Assembly: GCA_900546845.1 (NCBI GenBank)
Contig: UREK01000009.1
Coordinates: forward strand, 1-64,000
From: an uncultured Eubacteriales bacterium
GTDB lineage: Bacteria; Bacillota; Clostridia; Christensenellales; CAG-138
Length of the DNA: 64,000 bases
Reading direction: 5' to 3'
Shown here: positions 27,090 to 36,164 of the stretch, piece after piece
How positions within the stretch are numbered: the first letter of the stretch is position 1
Layout: each line of letters begins with the position of its first letter
Position numbers and translations under genes: made by a program
Notes under the pieces: model-generated
Told to the model about the DNA's origin: nothing
The model's input: the letters and a program-made list of their open reading frames with translations, nothing else
Databases searched by the model: none

Positions 27090-28857
27090 CCTCGTTTCCT
27101 CCTTCAGTCAGCGCGCGAATCTCAGCGTTGAGCGCGTCCATGGTTTCTTCGTAGCGCGGCTCGCATTCGGCTTCCGGCACATACTTGAAACGGCCAATCG
27201 CCTCGCGTGCGGGCAGCGCCGCAAGTTTTGCGAACGAAGCGTCCGCGTCAAGCGCCTCAACGCCCTTGTTGTAATAAGTGAGGATCAGCTTGAGCAGCAT
27301 GTGCTGCTTCTTGGGCGAAGTATAGGTATCCACCTCGTGGAACGCGTTCTGGTGGAGATAGTCCTCTCGAATTGAGCGGGCTGCCTCAAGGGTCAGCCTG
27401 TCGCGGAAGGACAGCGCGTCGATGCCGACGAGGCGGACGATCTCTTCGAGTTCGCTCTCCTCCTGCAGAAGGTTCATCGTCTCCTGCACCATTGCGGTCC
27501 AATCCTCACTCACGTTTTCATTGAACCAGCCTTCCAGCCGGTCGAGATAGAGCGAATAGCTCTGCAGCCAGTCGATTGCCGGGAAGTGGCGCGCGTAGGC
27601 GAGTTTGCTCGAAAGGCCCCAGAACACCTTGACGGTGCGCAGCGTAGCCTGCGAGACGGGCTCGGAGATATCGCCGCCCGGAGGAGAGACCGCGCCGATG
27701 GCCGTGACCGCGCCGGTGCGCCCTTCGGAGCCGAGCGCCACGACGACGCCCGCGCGCTCATAAAACTCGGCGAGGCGGCTGCCCAAGTATGCCGGGTAGC
27801 CTTCTTCACCAGGCATCTCCTCGAGGCGGCCGGACATTTCGCGCAGCGCCTCCGCCCAGCGGGAGGTGGAGTCCGCCATGATAGCGACCTTATAGCCCAT
27901 GTCGCGGAAATATTCCGCGATGGTGATGCCAGTATAGATCGAAGCCTCGCGCGCCGCAACGGGCATGTCGGAGGTGTTGGCGATGAGCACCGTGCGCTTC
28001 ATCAGCGAAAGGCCGGTGCGCGGATCCTTGAGCTCCGGGAACTCCATGAGCACGTCGGTCATCTCGTTGCCGCGCTCGCCGCAGCCCACATAGACGATGA
28101 TGTCCGCGTCCGCCCACTTGGCGAGCTGGTGCTGCACGACCGTCTTGCCGCTGCCAAACGGGCCGGGGACCGCAGCCACGCCGCCCTTGGCGACGGGGAA
28201 CAGCGTATCAATGACGCGCTGGCCGGTGATCATCGGCTCGGCCGGCGCGAGCTTTTGCTTGTACGGGCGGCCGCGGCGGACAGGCCACTTCTGGAGCATC
28301 GGCACCTCCACCTCGCCGTCTTTGCCCGCGATGCGGGCGATGGGCGTCACGATGTTCGCTTCGCCCTCGAAGATCCACGTCAGTTTGCCGGAAACGCCGT
28401 AAGGTACCATCACGCGGTGCTCAACGGCCTCGGTCTCCTGCACGGTGCCGAGGATGTCGCCGGGAACGAGCTCGTCCCCTACCTTTGCCGTGGGCTTGAA
28501 CGCCCAAAGTTTTTCATGATCCAGCGAATCCACCACGATGCCGCGGGTGATGCGGTCGCCAGCCTGCTGGCGGATGACGTTGAGCGGGCGCTGGATGCCG
28601 TCATAAATGGATTCGATGAGGCCCGGCGCAAGCTCAACGGAAAGCGGCGCGCCAGTAGATTCTACAGGCTCGCCAGGGCCGATGCCGCCCGTCTCTTCAT
28701 AAACCTGGATGGACGCGCGGTCGCCGCGCAGCTCAATGACCTCGCCGATGAGCTTCTTCTCCGAAACGCGCACCACGTCGTACATCTGCACATCCGCCAT
28801 GCCGTTTGCGACGATCAGGGGGCCGGACACCTTAACGATCGTACCTTTCTCTGCCAT
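27082..28857 (-). CDS. ntpA: V-type ATPase subunit A (catalytic)
   Basis: A 591-residue catalytic subunit with the P-loop GPFGSGKT near residue 230, the V-type non-homologous insert, [19 protein letters not shown] and the [25 protein letters not shown] block. It hydrolyses ATP to pump ions, or makes ATP in reverse. Start 28857 is chosen because GGAGGAG precedes it and the V-type N-terminus [17 protein letters not shown] begins there; the open frame runs upstream in the wrong frame of the F gene. Its start follows the F stop within 2 bp. Confidence 0.96.
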   Translation of the reverse strand: MAEKGTIVKVSGPLIVANGMADVQMYDVVRVSEKKLIGEVIELRGDRASIQVYEETGGIGPGEPVESTGAPLSVELAPGLIESIYDGIQRPLNVIRQQAGDRITRGIVVDSLDHEKLWAFKPTAKVGDELVPGDILGTVQETEAVEHRVMVPYGVSGKLTWIFEGEANIVTPIARIAGKDGEVEVPMLQKWPVRRGRPYKQKLAPAEPMITGQRVIDTLFPVAKGGVAAVPGPFGSGKTVVQHQLAKWADADIIVYVGCGERGNEMTDVLMEFPELKDPRTGLSLMKRTVLIANTSDMPVAAREASIYTGITIAEYFRDMGYKVAIMADSTSRWAEALREMSGRLEEMPGEEGYPAYLGSRLAEFYERAGVVVALGSEGRTGAVTAIGAVSPPGGDISEPVSQATLRTVKVFWGLSSKLAYARHFPAIDWLQSYSLYLDRLEGWFNENVSEDWTAMVQETMNLLQEESELEEIVRLVGIDALSFRDRLTLEAARSIREDYLHQNAFHEVDTYTSPKKQHMLLKLILTYYNKGVEALDADASFAKLAALPAREAIGRFKYVPEAECEPRYEETMDALNAEIRALTEGGNEDA

Positions 28858-28858
28858 A

Positions 28859-29191
28859 TTACTCCTCCGAAAATAGAATGTCCGCGCCGATCGCCTTCTC
28901 GACATTGGACTTGATCTGTGCCATCGCAACGCCCGAGCTGCCCTTGGAATCCGGGATCGGGATGATGGCCGGGAACGATTCATACCGGTATTTGGAAACC
29001 GCCTCGCCGCAAACAGCATAAAGTGGCTCGGTGAGGAAGATCACCTTGCAGCCTTCCCGCGCCAGGCGGTGAATGAGCTTCGACGCTTTTTCCGCATCCG
29101 TTTCATCGAACACGGCAAGCCCCGCGGCTTTCGCCAAAAGCACGCTGTCGCGGTCGCCGATCATGGCGATTTCAGCCTGTTTATTCGCCAT
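28859..29191 (-). CDS. ntpG: V-type ATPase subunit F
   Basis: A 110-residue Rossmann-like subunit ([65 protein letters not shown]). It binds the D stalk at the base of the head. In Enterococcus this position is called NtpG. It overlaps the C gene by 11 bp and precedes A directly. Confidence 0.93.
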   Translation of the reverse strand: MANKQAEIAMIGDRDSVLLAKAAGLAVFDETDAEKASKLIHRLAREGCKVIFLTEPLYAVCGEAVSKYRYESFPAIIPIPDSKGSSGVAMAQIKSNVEKAIGADILFSEE

Positions 29192-30167
29192 AAAGCACGC
29201 GCATCCTTTCTGTGATGATGGATTCCGGCAGGCCGTTGCGCTTTGCCGTCAAAATGAGGCGGATGCAACGCGCTTCCTGCTCGCGGGCAAGCAGATACCC
29301 CACGACCGGCGCGACGGTATCCTGATCGAACCTGCCGCGTTCTGCAAGGTGGATGAGGTAATTGTCCCGCGCGCGCTCCACGGCCTGGGGGCCGCTCTGC
29401 TGCGCCGCTTCCACAGCCCTGCGCAGCGCTTCGCCCGCAGGGCCTTCTTCAAGCGCCTTGCCGAGCTGCTCTGCAGGCAGGGAGGCCGCCTTGAGGAACG
29501 TTTCCTCCGGGATATTGCCGGCCGGCAGAAGCGCCGCCGCAAGCCGTTCCATGGGCGCGCTCATCGCGCCAAGGCGCAGGAGCGCAAGCGCGTTTTCAAA
29601 GTCGGCCTTCGCTTTAAAATACTCAGCGGCAAACGCGCTCTTGCTTGCGTAGCCCATGCGGAAATACGCGCCGTCGAGCGCTGTGCTCACCCGCACGGGG
29701 TCCGCCGCCTCATGGGAAAACGTTTCGTCCAGCCCTTTGAGCGCCTCCGCAAGGGGGGCCGGAAGAGCTTCATAATCCGCTTCGCGTACCATGCGCGCGA
29801 GCGCCGCCGGATCGAACGCACCGCCCTGCATCAAAGCCGGGCCGGCGTCGCCGCCGCCCAGGAGGCGCAGCTTGTAAAGCGCCTTCAGGTTATGCACGTC
29901 CGCCTGCATCAGGAAGAGCTCCGTCAGCGCGGGGTCGGGCGAGACTTCCCGCACCAGCGCATAGGCGCGCGCAAGCTCGGCCGCGATGAGCGCCTCAACG
30001 TCCGCAGCGCCTTCGCCGGCGGCACCGCCATAGCCCGCGCCCACAAGCACCTGCATCGCTTCCTCCGCCGTGCCCGCAATCATGCGCGCCATGCGTTCGC
30101 GCCCAATGAGCCCGGTCTCGTGGCAGCGGATGCGCGCAACGGCATATAGTGCGTTATCTTGTGCCAT
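29181..30167 (-). CDS. ntpC: V-type ATPase subunit C (d-type)
   Basis: A 328-residue helical subunit linking the rotor stalk to the membrane ring. Recognisable features: NALYAVARIRCHETGLI at the start, the repeated three-helix pattern with DVHNLKALYKLRLLGG and LIHLAERGRFDQDTVAPVVGYLLARE(Q/E)EARCIRLILTAKRNGLP at the end. RBS: AGGGTGAAAC. It lies 24 bp after E and overlaps F. Confidence 0.92.
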   Translation of the reverse strand: MAQDNALYAVARIRCHETGLIGRERMARMIAGTAEEAMQVLVGAGYGGAAGEGAADVEALIAAELARAYALVREVSPDPALTELFLMQADVHNLKALYKLRLLGGGDAGPALMQGGAFDPAALARMVREADYEALPAPLAEALKGLDETFSHEAADPVRVSTALDGAYFRMGYASKSAFAAEYFKAKADFENALALLRLGAMSAPMERLAAALLPAGNIPEETFLKAASLPAEQLGKALEEGPAGEALRRAVEAAQQSGPQAVERARDNYLIHLAERGRFDQDTVAPVVGYLLAREQEARCIRLILTAKRNGLPESIITERMRVLYGE

Positions 30168-30191
30168 GTTTCACCCTACTTTCCGGGCGAA

Positions 30192-30794
30192 TCAGCCGAA
30201 CAGCCGCTTCGCCACGCCGCCTTCGAGCCGGTCGCGCGCCTCGCGCAGCATCGCCTCAAAGGAGCAGTCCTTTTCGTACCCGCGGCCGGCGAGCGTGAAC
30301 CCGCCCGCAATGGATTCGTCCACAGCGCCGAGCGTAAGCGCAGCGCGGCCGCTTTCGGCCAGCTTCGCGTTCGCCTTTTGCAGAACGGCCGCCATGCCCG
30401 CTTCGTCCGCCCGTGCAGGGCGCAGCGTTTCACCGCCGTCCGCCTCCTGCGCGGCCATCGAGATGAGCAGCGCTTCCCGCGCTTCGCCCTGCATGGCGCA
30501 AAGCTCTTTGAGCGCGGCGGCAAACGCCTCGTCCAGCACCATGCGGCGGGATGCGAGCGCCTGCTTGCGCGCTTCAAGCTGCGCGGCGGTCTCGGCATGC
30601 TCGATGGCCTCGTCATGCGCGGCCTGCGCGCGCGCCTCGGTTTCCGCAGCGAGCGCCGCAGCCTCCCGCTCTGCGCGCGCACGGATCTCCGCCGCCTGCG
30701 CCGAAGCCTGCGCTTCGATTTTCGCGGCCTCGCCGCGCGCATCGTCCAGGATGCGCGCAAGCAGCCTATCCGCGTTGTTGATCCCGTTTGCCAT
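30192..30794 (-). CDS. ntpE: V-type ATPase subunit E (peripheral stalk)
   Basis: A 200-residue protein. Residues 5-95 are an unbroken Ala/Glu/Arg-rich coiled coil; the C-terminal half is the compact head-binding domain (LTLGAVDESIAGGFTLAGRGYEKDCSFEAMLREARDRLE). It pairs with the H/G subunit to form the outer stalk. RBS GGAGG six bases upstream. It lies 15 bp after the K gene. Confidence 0.9.
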   Translation of the reverse strand: MANGINNADRLLARILDDARGEAAKIEAQASAQAAEIRARAEREAAALAAETEARAQAAHDEAIEHAETAAQLEARKQALASRRMVLDEAFAAALKELCAMQGEAREALLISMAAQEADGGETLRPARADEAGMAAVLQKANAKLAESGRAALTLGAVDESIAGGFTLAGRGYEKDCSFEAMLREARDRLEGGVAKRLFG

Positions 30795-30809
30795 CAGCTG
30801 CCTCCCGCG

Positions 30810-31319
30810 TTACGCGAACAGCACGAGGAACACGGAGATGATAAGCGAAAGCAGAGCGTAGGTTTCCACCATGAGGGTGAACATCATCGCGTTGCCAAAG
30901 CCGTCCGGGCGTTTTGCCAGCATGTGGATGCCGCTGACCGCCACCTTGGACTGATGCAGCGCGGAGAGGAGGCCGCCAAACGCGATCGGCATGCTCGCCG
31001 CGAAATAGGAAAGGCCCTTTTCCAGCGTGAGCGCGGAGGTGTCGCCGCCGAGCACGCCGGAAAAGATGAGGATGAGGATCGCCACGGCGAAGCCATAGAT
31101 GCCCTGGGAACCCGGGAGCAGCTGGAGAACCATGCAGTTACCGAAACGGTCGGGCTGCTCTGCGACGACGCCCGCCGCCGCCTGGCCGGCTTTCCCTACG
31201 CCGATCGCGGAGCCGATGCCCGCGAGCACCGCGGCAAACGCGACGCCCAGCATGGTGAAGATGACGCCCCAATCGTTCGGGGTAAGGGATGCGAAGATGC
31301 TCTGAGATTCGGTTGGCAT
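30810..31319 (-). CDS. ntpK: V-type ATPase proteolipid subunit K (rotor ring), probably Na+-type
   Basis: A 169-residue protein with two tandem helical hairpins (four helices). The ion-site residues of the Enterococcus hirae Na+ ring have equivalents at consistent spacing: L68, S71 (Thr64 in E. hirae), Q72 (Q65), Q123 (Q110) and the carboxylate E152 (E139). The surrounding LLPGSQGIYGF and LMVETYALLSLI match the family. This favours Na+ coupling over H+. The start at 31319 follows AGGAGG. The first hairpin lacks a carboxylate, as in other fused V-type proteolipids. Confidence 0.93.
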   Translation of the reverse strand: MPTESQSIFASLTPNDWGVIFTMLGVAFAAVLAGIGSAIGVGKAGQAAAGVVAEQPDRFGNCMVLQLLPGSQGIYGFAVAILILIFSGVLGGDTSALTLEKGLSYFAASMPIAFGGLLSALHQSKVAVSGIHMLAKRPDGFGNAMMFTLMVETYALLSLIISVFLVLFA

Positions 31320-31384
31320 TGTAAAATTCCTCCTGAGTTTAATCGTAAAAGGTTTTGAATTATGTGCAGGACCCGCGTTTCGGA

Positions 31385-33289
31385 TCACTTGTCACGCAGG
31401 ATGACGTTGCGCGTGTTAAAGCGCAGGGGCTTGAACGCCCGGCCGTCCGCCTCGTAGAACTTGCCGAAGAATTCGATGAACTGAAGCCTTGCGCAGTGCG
31501 CGTAGGCGCCAAGCGTATTGATGAACAGGCTGAACACGTGGAGTACGAGCAGCACCGCGCCGGCGAGGATGCAGCCGAGCACTACGCCGACGACGCCAAG
31601 GCCGCCGAACGCATCGTACACCATGCCGCCGATGAGGTTGAAGACCATACCCATCGCGCCGGACACAAGGCCGAGCGCAAAGATGCGCACGTAGGACAGG
31701 ATGTCCGAAAGGTAGCCCGTGATGTTGTACAGCGCGCCGAGGCCGGAGCCAACGCGCAGGATTGGGTTTTTCTTCGAGCGGCCGGAGAACAGCAGCAGCA
31801 TGCCGCCGCCCAGGATGGTAAGCACGAGCGCCACGGTTTTGAGCGCGGGCAGCGCGAAGAGCAGAATAAGGCCCGTAAGCAGCAAGATCCACGAAAGCTG
31901 ATCGAAAATCGCGCTCTGCGGGTCGCCGTCGCGGAAGCACATGTACATCTTCACGATGATGCCGGTATACATGTGGACGAGGCCGAGGCCGCAGCTTAAA
32001 AGCATCATGGGCATAACGTCCACCATCGGGTCAAACAGCAGCGGAAAAATGTCCGTATGGAACATGTCGTTCCAGTTCATGCCGAAAAACGTGCCGATGA
32101 AGGGGCCACAGATGAACGCGGAAAGACCACCGAAGGTGATGACGCGCGCAAGCTTGGCCATGTTGCCCTGCGGCTTCATGAATTTCGAGAACAGGAGCCC
32201 ACCGAGGAACAGCGCGAGGCCGTATCCGGAGTCGGAAAGCATCATGCCGAAGAACAGGAAATAGAACGGAGCCATTACCGCCGTCGCATCCACACCGCGG
32301 TAGGATGGATACGCATACATGGTGACAATGGATTCAAACGGCTCGATGAGCTTTTTGTTTTTCATTGCGGAAGGCGGCGCTTCCTCCTCGAGCGGCGCGC
32401 GCGTTTCAAAGCTGAACACCTCCGCCGCGCTTGCGACGGCCTTCTGCGCCTTCTCCTCCTCGTCCGCGCGCACCCAGCCCTCCAGGATGAAGGCGGCGCT
32501 CGTCTTTTCGACGCCGGCCTTGGAAAGCGCGCGGTCACGCTCGATGGTCGCTGCGTCCAAGCCCTCCAGCAGCAGCGCGCGCTGCTTGGCCACCTCGCCG
32601 AGCGCCGCTACAGTCTCCGCTTCTGTTTCGCGCAGGGCAGCGGTCTCCTTTTCGAGCGCGCGGATATTCTCCGCAGGCGTACCTGTCATAGCCGGAAAGG
32701 CAAACTCTGCAAAATCCAGCTCCTTGAGCGTGCGCTGCATTTCCTCATATTCGGAGGCTGCGCAGGCGATGAGCACAGCGGCCTCCCGCACGCCAGGGAA
32801 CGCTTCCACGGGGAAGCCCGCCTCCTCCACCTGCGCCACCGTGGAAACAGGCAGGAAGCCCACCGCGTAACGCACGCTGCGCGTTGCGTGGATGTCCTCA
32901 ACGCGCGCGTCAAGCTGCCGCCAGGGGCGCAGCGACTCGATCAAATTCTCTTTTTTGTCGATCTCCGCGCGCACGGCGGCAAGCGACTTGTCCAGCTCCT
33001 CCGTGCGTTCGAGCAGGCGTGCCGCTTCCGGCACGGATGCGAACAGCTCTTCCGCGCTGACCTCGGGCTTCGGGCCCATGGGAGGCTTCTCGCCATAGCG
33101 TTTGAGCAGCTGCGCCGCGCTTTCGAGGCGCTGCACCTGCGAGAGAAGATGCTCGTCGCCTGCCCTTTCGTCGCTCACATCCGCCCGGGAGATCACCTCG
33201 ACCGCCCCGGCGCGCTGGAGCGCCTGAAGGATGGCTTCCTCATCCGCCTTGAGCGCAACGAGGGTAAGCCGTTTCATCGGTACGATCAT
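31385..33289 (-). CDS. ntpI: V-type ATPase subunit I (a-type stator)
   Basis: A 634-residue protein. The N-terminal half is cytoplasmic and coiled-coil rich (MKRLTLVALKADEEAILQALQRAGAVEV at the start); the C-terminal half has seven or eight membrane helices with FFGMMLSDSGYGL and the GNITGYLSDILSYVRIFALGL-type region holding the essential Arg of the ion half-channels (SYVRIFALGL). It forms the stator path for ions against the K ring. Its ATG overlaps the stop of the H gene (ATGA). Confidence 0.94.
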   Translation of the reverse strand: MIVPMKRLTLVALKADEEAILQALQRAGAVEVISRADVSDERAGDEHLLSQVQRLESAAQLLKRYGEKPPMGPKPEVSAEELFASVPEAARLLERTEELDKSLAAVRAEIDKKENLIESLRPWRQLDARVEDIHATRSVRYAVGFLPVSTVAQVEEAGFPVEAFPGVREAAVLIACAASEYEEMQRTLKELDFAEFAFPAMTGTPAENIRALEKETAALRETEAETVAALGEVAKQRALLLEGLDAATIERDRALSKAGVEKTSAAFILEGWVRADEEEKAQKAVASAAEVFSFETRAPLEEEAPPSAMKNKKLIEPFESIVTMYAYPSYRGVDATAVMAPFYFLFFGMMLSDSGYGLALFLGGLLFSKFMKPQGNMAKLARVITFGGLSAFICGPFIGTFFGMNWNDMFHTDIFPLLFDPMVDVMPMMLLSCGLGLVHMYTGIIVKMYMCFRDGDPQSAIFDQLSWILLLTGLILLFALPALKTVALVLTILGGGMLLLFSGRSKKNPILRVGSGLGALYNITGYLSDILSYVRIFALGLVSGAMGMVFNLIGGMVYDAFGGLGVVGVVLGCILAGAVLLVLHVFSLFINTLGAYAHCARLQFIEFFGKFYEADGRAFKPLRFNTRNVILRDK

Positions 33290-33594
33290 TTTGTTACCTC
33301 GCTGAGAATATATGCCGCCGCATCCGGGATGCGCGCCCTTGCGGCCCTGCCGGAAGCCTCCGCAGCGGCAGCGCCTTCCACACGGATGCGCTGCATGCGC
33401 GCTTCGCCTTCCTGCCGGGCTGCTTCCGCGCGGGACCGCAGCGTTTCCCGGGCCTTCTCCCGGGCGTTTGCCGCGGTTTCCTCTGCCTTCCGCTCCGCTT
33501 CCGCTATCGCGGCGCGCGCATTTTCTGTTGCTTCCCGCATGATTTTAGCGGCTTCCGCCTCTGTCACGGCCACCCTTTCGATCATGGATGCCAA
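33286..33594 (-). CDS. ntpF: V-type ATPase subunit H/G (peripheral stalk), first gene of operon
   Basis: About 102 residues, almost wholly a coiled coil rich in Ala, Glu and Arg (EAEAAKIMREATENARAAIAEAERKAEE), as in the G/H subunit that pairs with E. It occupies the position of NtpF in Enterococcus. The start is likely the TTG at 33594, eight bases after GGAGGAGGT. The ATG at 33585 is too far from that site and the ATG at 33615 precedes it. Expressed from the promoter at 33716-33745. Confidence 0.85.
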   Translation of the reverse strand: MASMIERVAVTEAEAAKIMREATENARAAIAEAERKAEETAANAREKARETLRSRAEAARQEGEARMQRIRVEGAAAAEASGRAARARIPDAAAYILSEVTK

Positions 33595-33650
33595 ACCGCA
33601 ACACCTCCTCCCCATTCATTCGATATGATGTGCATAAAATGCGTTCGACC

Positions 33651-33681
33651 TTGCCATGCAGTGCTGCGCGCCGCATGGCAA
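33651..33681. promoter_or_regulatory. Stem-loop in the V-ATPase leader
   Basis: TTGCCATGC and GCATGGCAA pair perfectly around a 13-base GC-rich loop, in the ~120 nt untranslated leader between the promoter and the first V-ATPase gene. It may stabilise or regulate the long mRNA. No known riboswitch was recognised. Confidence 0.5.
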
Positions 33682-33715
33682 ATCTTCCCGAAACGCCAAA
33701 AATCCAATTGTCCTT

Positions 33716-33745
33716 ATTATATCCTCAACACGCCGAAAAAGGCAA
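33716..33745 (-). promoter_or_regulatory. Promoter of the V-ATPase operon
   Basis: On the minus strand TTGCCT (33740-33745), 18 bp, and a perfect TATAAT (33716-33721). Confidence 0.65.
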
Positions 33746-33820
33746 TGTTTTTAGGTTATATTTTTATGTTATTATTTTGTCGCCTTTGTGAAAAAAATGT
33801 ATTACCCGTCTATAAAAACG

Positions 33821-33848
33821 CAGGGTGGAACGCTGATATCCCACCCTG
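33821..33848. terminator. Terminator hairpin after upp
   Basis: CAGGGTGG and CCACCCTG pair around a 12-base loop. The minus-strand side continues CGTTTTTA and the plus side GTTTTACG, so it may work in both directions. It lies about 45 bp after the upp stop. Confidence 0.7.
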
Positions 33849-33893
33849 TTTTACGCTTCCTTTACGCAGTTTCTCTGAAAAGTTATGCAAAGT

Positions 33894-34523
33894 TTATTTC
33901 GTCCCGAAAAGGCGGTCGCCCGCGTCGCCCAGGCCGGGCACGATGTAGCCGTGGTCGTTGAGGCAATCGTCCACATGGGCGACGTAGATATCCACGTCCG
34001 GATGCGCCTGCTGCACGGCTTTCACGCCCTCCGGCGCGGCGATGAGGCAGACGAGCTTCACGCGCTTGCAGCCCGCGCGCTTCACGACGTTGATGCCCTC
34101 CACCGCGGAGCCGCCCGTCGCCAGCATCGGGTCAACGATGATGATGTCCCGCTCGCTCACATCCGGCGGGAGCTTGCAGTAATAGTCCACGGGGTTGAGC
34201 GTCTCCGGGTCACGGTAAAGGCCGATGTGGCCTACCTTGGCCGCCGGGATGAGGCTCAGCATGCCGTCCACCATGCCAAGGCCCGCGCGCAGGATCGGCA
34301 CGATGCCGAGCTTGCGGCCCGCGAGGGTATAGGTTTTGGCCATGGCGACCGGCGTTTCCACCATGGTTTCCTTCAGCGGCAAATCGCGCGTCGCCTCATA
34401 GGTCAAGAGCATTGCGATCTCCTCCACAAGCTCCCGGAATTCCTTGGAGCCCGTTTTCTTGTCCCGGAGATGGGAGAGTTTGTGCTGCACGAGCGGGTGG
34501 TCGATCACCATCAGTTTACTCAT
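33894..34523 (-). CDS. upp: Uracil phosphoribosyltransferase
   Basis: A 209-residue cytosolic enzyme making UMP from uracil and PRPP in pyrimidine salvage. Family features: [17 protein letters not shown], the [15 protein letters not shown] loop, the PRPP-binding motif [11 protein letters not shown] and the C-terminal [17 protein letters not shown]. Length is standard. RBS AAAGGAG. It lies downstream of rpiB, which has its own terminator at 34580-34604, so upp may have its own promoter in the 70 bp between. Confidence 0.96.
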   Translation of the reverse strand: MSKLMVIDHPLVQHKLSHLRDKKTGSKEFRELVEEIAMLLTYEATRDLPLKETMVETPVAMAKTYTLAGRKLGIVPILRAGLGMVDGMLSLIPAAKVGHIGLYRDPETLNPVDYYCKLPPDVSERDIIIVDPMLATGGSAVEGINVVKRAGCKRVKLVCLIAAPEGVKAVQQAHPDVDIYVAHVDDCLNDHGYIVPGLGDAGDRLFGTK

Positions 34524-34579
34524 AAAAAACTCCTTTCGTATTCACAGCGCGAATGCACGCATGGATTCAAGAAACAGCA

Positions 34580-34604
34580 TAAAAAATGAGGCTTCACGCC
34601 TCAT
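34580..34604 (-). terminator. Terminator overlapping the rpiB stop codon
   Basis: ATGAGGC and GCCTCAT pair around a 5-base loop and are followed on the minus strand by six T. The stem includes the last codons and stop of rpiB. Confidence 0.75.
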
Positions 34605-35040
34605 ATTTTTCGATTTTGCCAATGCGGCCAATGTGACGGGAAGCCTTGGAGAATTCCGTCGTAAGCCACGTGGAAACGATGGACTTTGCAAGCTCCGTGC
34701 CAACGATGCGGCCGCCCAGCGCCAGCATGTTGGAATCGTTATGCTCGCGGGTCAAGCGGGCCATGGTCTCATCCGTGCAGAGCGCGCAACGGATGCCGCG
34801 CACCTTGTTCGCGCAGATGGAAACGCCGATGCCAGTGCCGCATACGACGATGCCGCGCGCGTATTCGCCGCTTGCCACGGCTTCCGCCACAGGGAAAGCC
34901 ACGTCCGGATAATCCACGCTCTTTTCGTCCGGGCAGCCAAAGTCCGCCACCTCAAAGCCGAGCTTTTCGATGACGGGGATCAATTCCATTTTGAGGGCGT
35001 AGCCGCCGTGATCCGAGCCGATTGCGATCTTCACTGTCAA
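34594..35040 (-). CDS. rpiB: Ribose-5-phosphate isomerase B
   Basis: A 148-residue enzyme interconverting ribose 5-phosphate and ribulose 5-phosphate. Family motifs: IAIGSDHGGYALK, DFGCPDEKSVDYPD, VVCGTGIGVSICANKVRGIRCALC (catalytic Cys) and LTREHNDSNMLALGGR. Start at 35040 with GGAGG upstream; a GTG at the third codon is an alternative. It lies 23 bp downstream of tsaC. Confidence 0.96.
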   Translation of the reverse strand: MTVKIAIGSDHGGYALKMELIPVIEKLGFEVADFGCPDEKSVDYPDVAFPVAEAVASGEYARGIVVCGTGIGVSICANKVRGIRCALCTDETMARLTREHNDSNMLALGGRIVGTELAKSIVSTWLTTEFSKASRHIGRIGKIEKYEA

Positions 35041-35063
35041 TTCTCCTCCGTTTCAGGATGGGT

Positions 35064-36104
35064 TCATTCGGAAAGCATATGGAAGCCGGCCGCGCGCAGC
35101 AGGCGGTTCATGTAGGCGAGGCCCTCGCCCTGTTCCGGCAGCGCCTCAGCAAGGATAACGTCCACATCGTCCGAATGGGCGCGCAGCTGCGCGAACAAGT
35201 TCGCGCAGAGGGTCGCCGGCTGTTTCCTGTCGCCTATTATAACATATTGTCGGCCGCTGTAAAGCGCCCGCGTTTGCTCCGTGGCAAAAATAATGCAGCG
35301 TTCGCCCCGCTCCGCGCGCGCGTCGTATTCCCGCGCGATGCGGGAAGCGGCCTGCCGCGGCGCGCCTTCGGCCACGAGCACCTCCGCGTCCGGCGCATAG
35401 TGGCGGTATTTCATGCCGGGGGAAGCGGCCGTCTCTCCATCCTTGAGTGGTGCGAGGATAGAGGGCGCAAGCCCCACGGGGCCGGCCACGGCCTCGAGCA
35501 TCTCCTTTGTGACCGCGCCGGGCCGCAGGATCGTCGGTTCGCCCACGAGCGAAAGCACCGTGGATTCCACGCCGAAGCGGCAGGGCCCGCCGTCGATGAT
35601 GAGGTCGATCTTGCCTTCCAGATCCGCGCGCACATGCTCCGCCGTAGTGGGGCTCGGCTTGCCGGAGGTGTTGGCGCTCGGCGCTGCCACCGGCACGCCC
35701 GCCGCGCGGATGAGCGCAAGGGCCGTCTTGTTGTCCGGCATGCGCACGGCAACGGTCTCAAGCCCGGCCGTGACCTCGTCCGGCACGATGGAAGCGCGGT
35801 TGAAGATCAGTGTCAGCGGCCCCGGCCAGAACGCGTCCATCAGGGTGCGCGCCGCATCCGGGATGCGCGTCCAGAGCTGCTTTGCGTCGTTCTTTTTCGC
35901 CACGTGCAGGATGAGCGGGTTATCCCCTGGCCTGCCCTTCGCAGCAAAGATGCGGCGGACGGCCTCGCCGTCAAGCCCGTTCGCGCCGAGGCCGTAGACG
36001 GTTTCCGTCGGGAAGGCGACAAGGCCGCCCGCCCGCAGGATGCTCCCGCCCAGGCGCGTGCCGTTCTCCTTCTGCGTCACCGCGTTTGCGAATTGCGTTT
36101 GCAT
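35064..36104 (-). CDS. tsaC: Threonylcarbamoyl-AMP synthase (Sua5/YwlC type)
   Basis: A 346-residue enzyme making the activated precursor of the tRNA modification t6A from Thr, bicarbonate and ATP. The YrdC domain (about 20-210) has AFPTETVYGLGANG, FAAKGRPGDNPLILHV and AAPSANTSGKPSPT; a linker then leads to the Sua5 domain (about 225-346, SPGMKYRHYAP at its start). It lies between prfA and rpiB, the order seen in many Clostridia. Confidence 0.95.
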   Translation of the reverse strand: MQTQFANAVTQKENGTRLGGSILRAGGLVAFPTETVYGLGANGLDGEAVRRIFAAKGRPGDNPLILHVAKKNDAKQLWTRIPDAARTLMDAFWPGPLTLIFNRASIVPDEVTAGLETVAVRMPDNKTALALIRAAGVPVAAPSANTSGKPSPTTAEHVRADLEGKIDLIIDGGPCRFGVESTVLSLVGEPTILRPGAVTKEMLEAVAGPVGLAPSILAPLKDGETAASPGMKYRHYAPDAEVLVAEGAPRQAASRIAREYDARAERGERCIIFATEQTRALYSGRQYVIIGDRKQPATLCANLFAQLRAHSDDVDVILAEALPEQGEGLAYMNRLLRAAGFHMLSE

Positions 36105-36139
36105 AGGCTCCCTTCTTTCTCGCAGCCCATCCGCGGAGA

Positions 36140-36164
36140 AATTGACAATGAATAATTGTCAATT
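36140..36164. terminator. Perfect stem-loop over the prfA stop codon
   Basis: AATTGACAAT and ATTGTCAATT pair around GAATA, overlapping the prfA stop. It is AT-rich and has no T-run, so it may be an attenuating or RNA-stabilising structure rather than a terminator. Similar TGTCCATT and TGTCAATT units occur near 10260. Confidence 0.45.
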
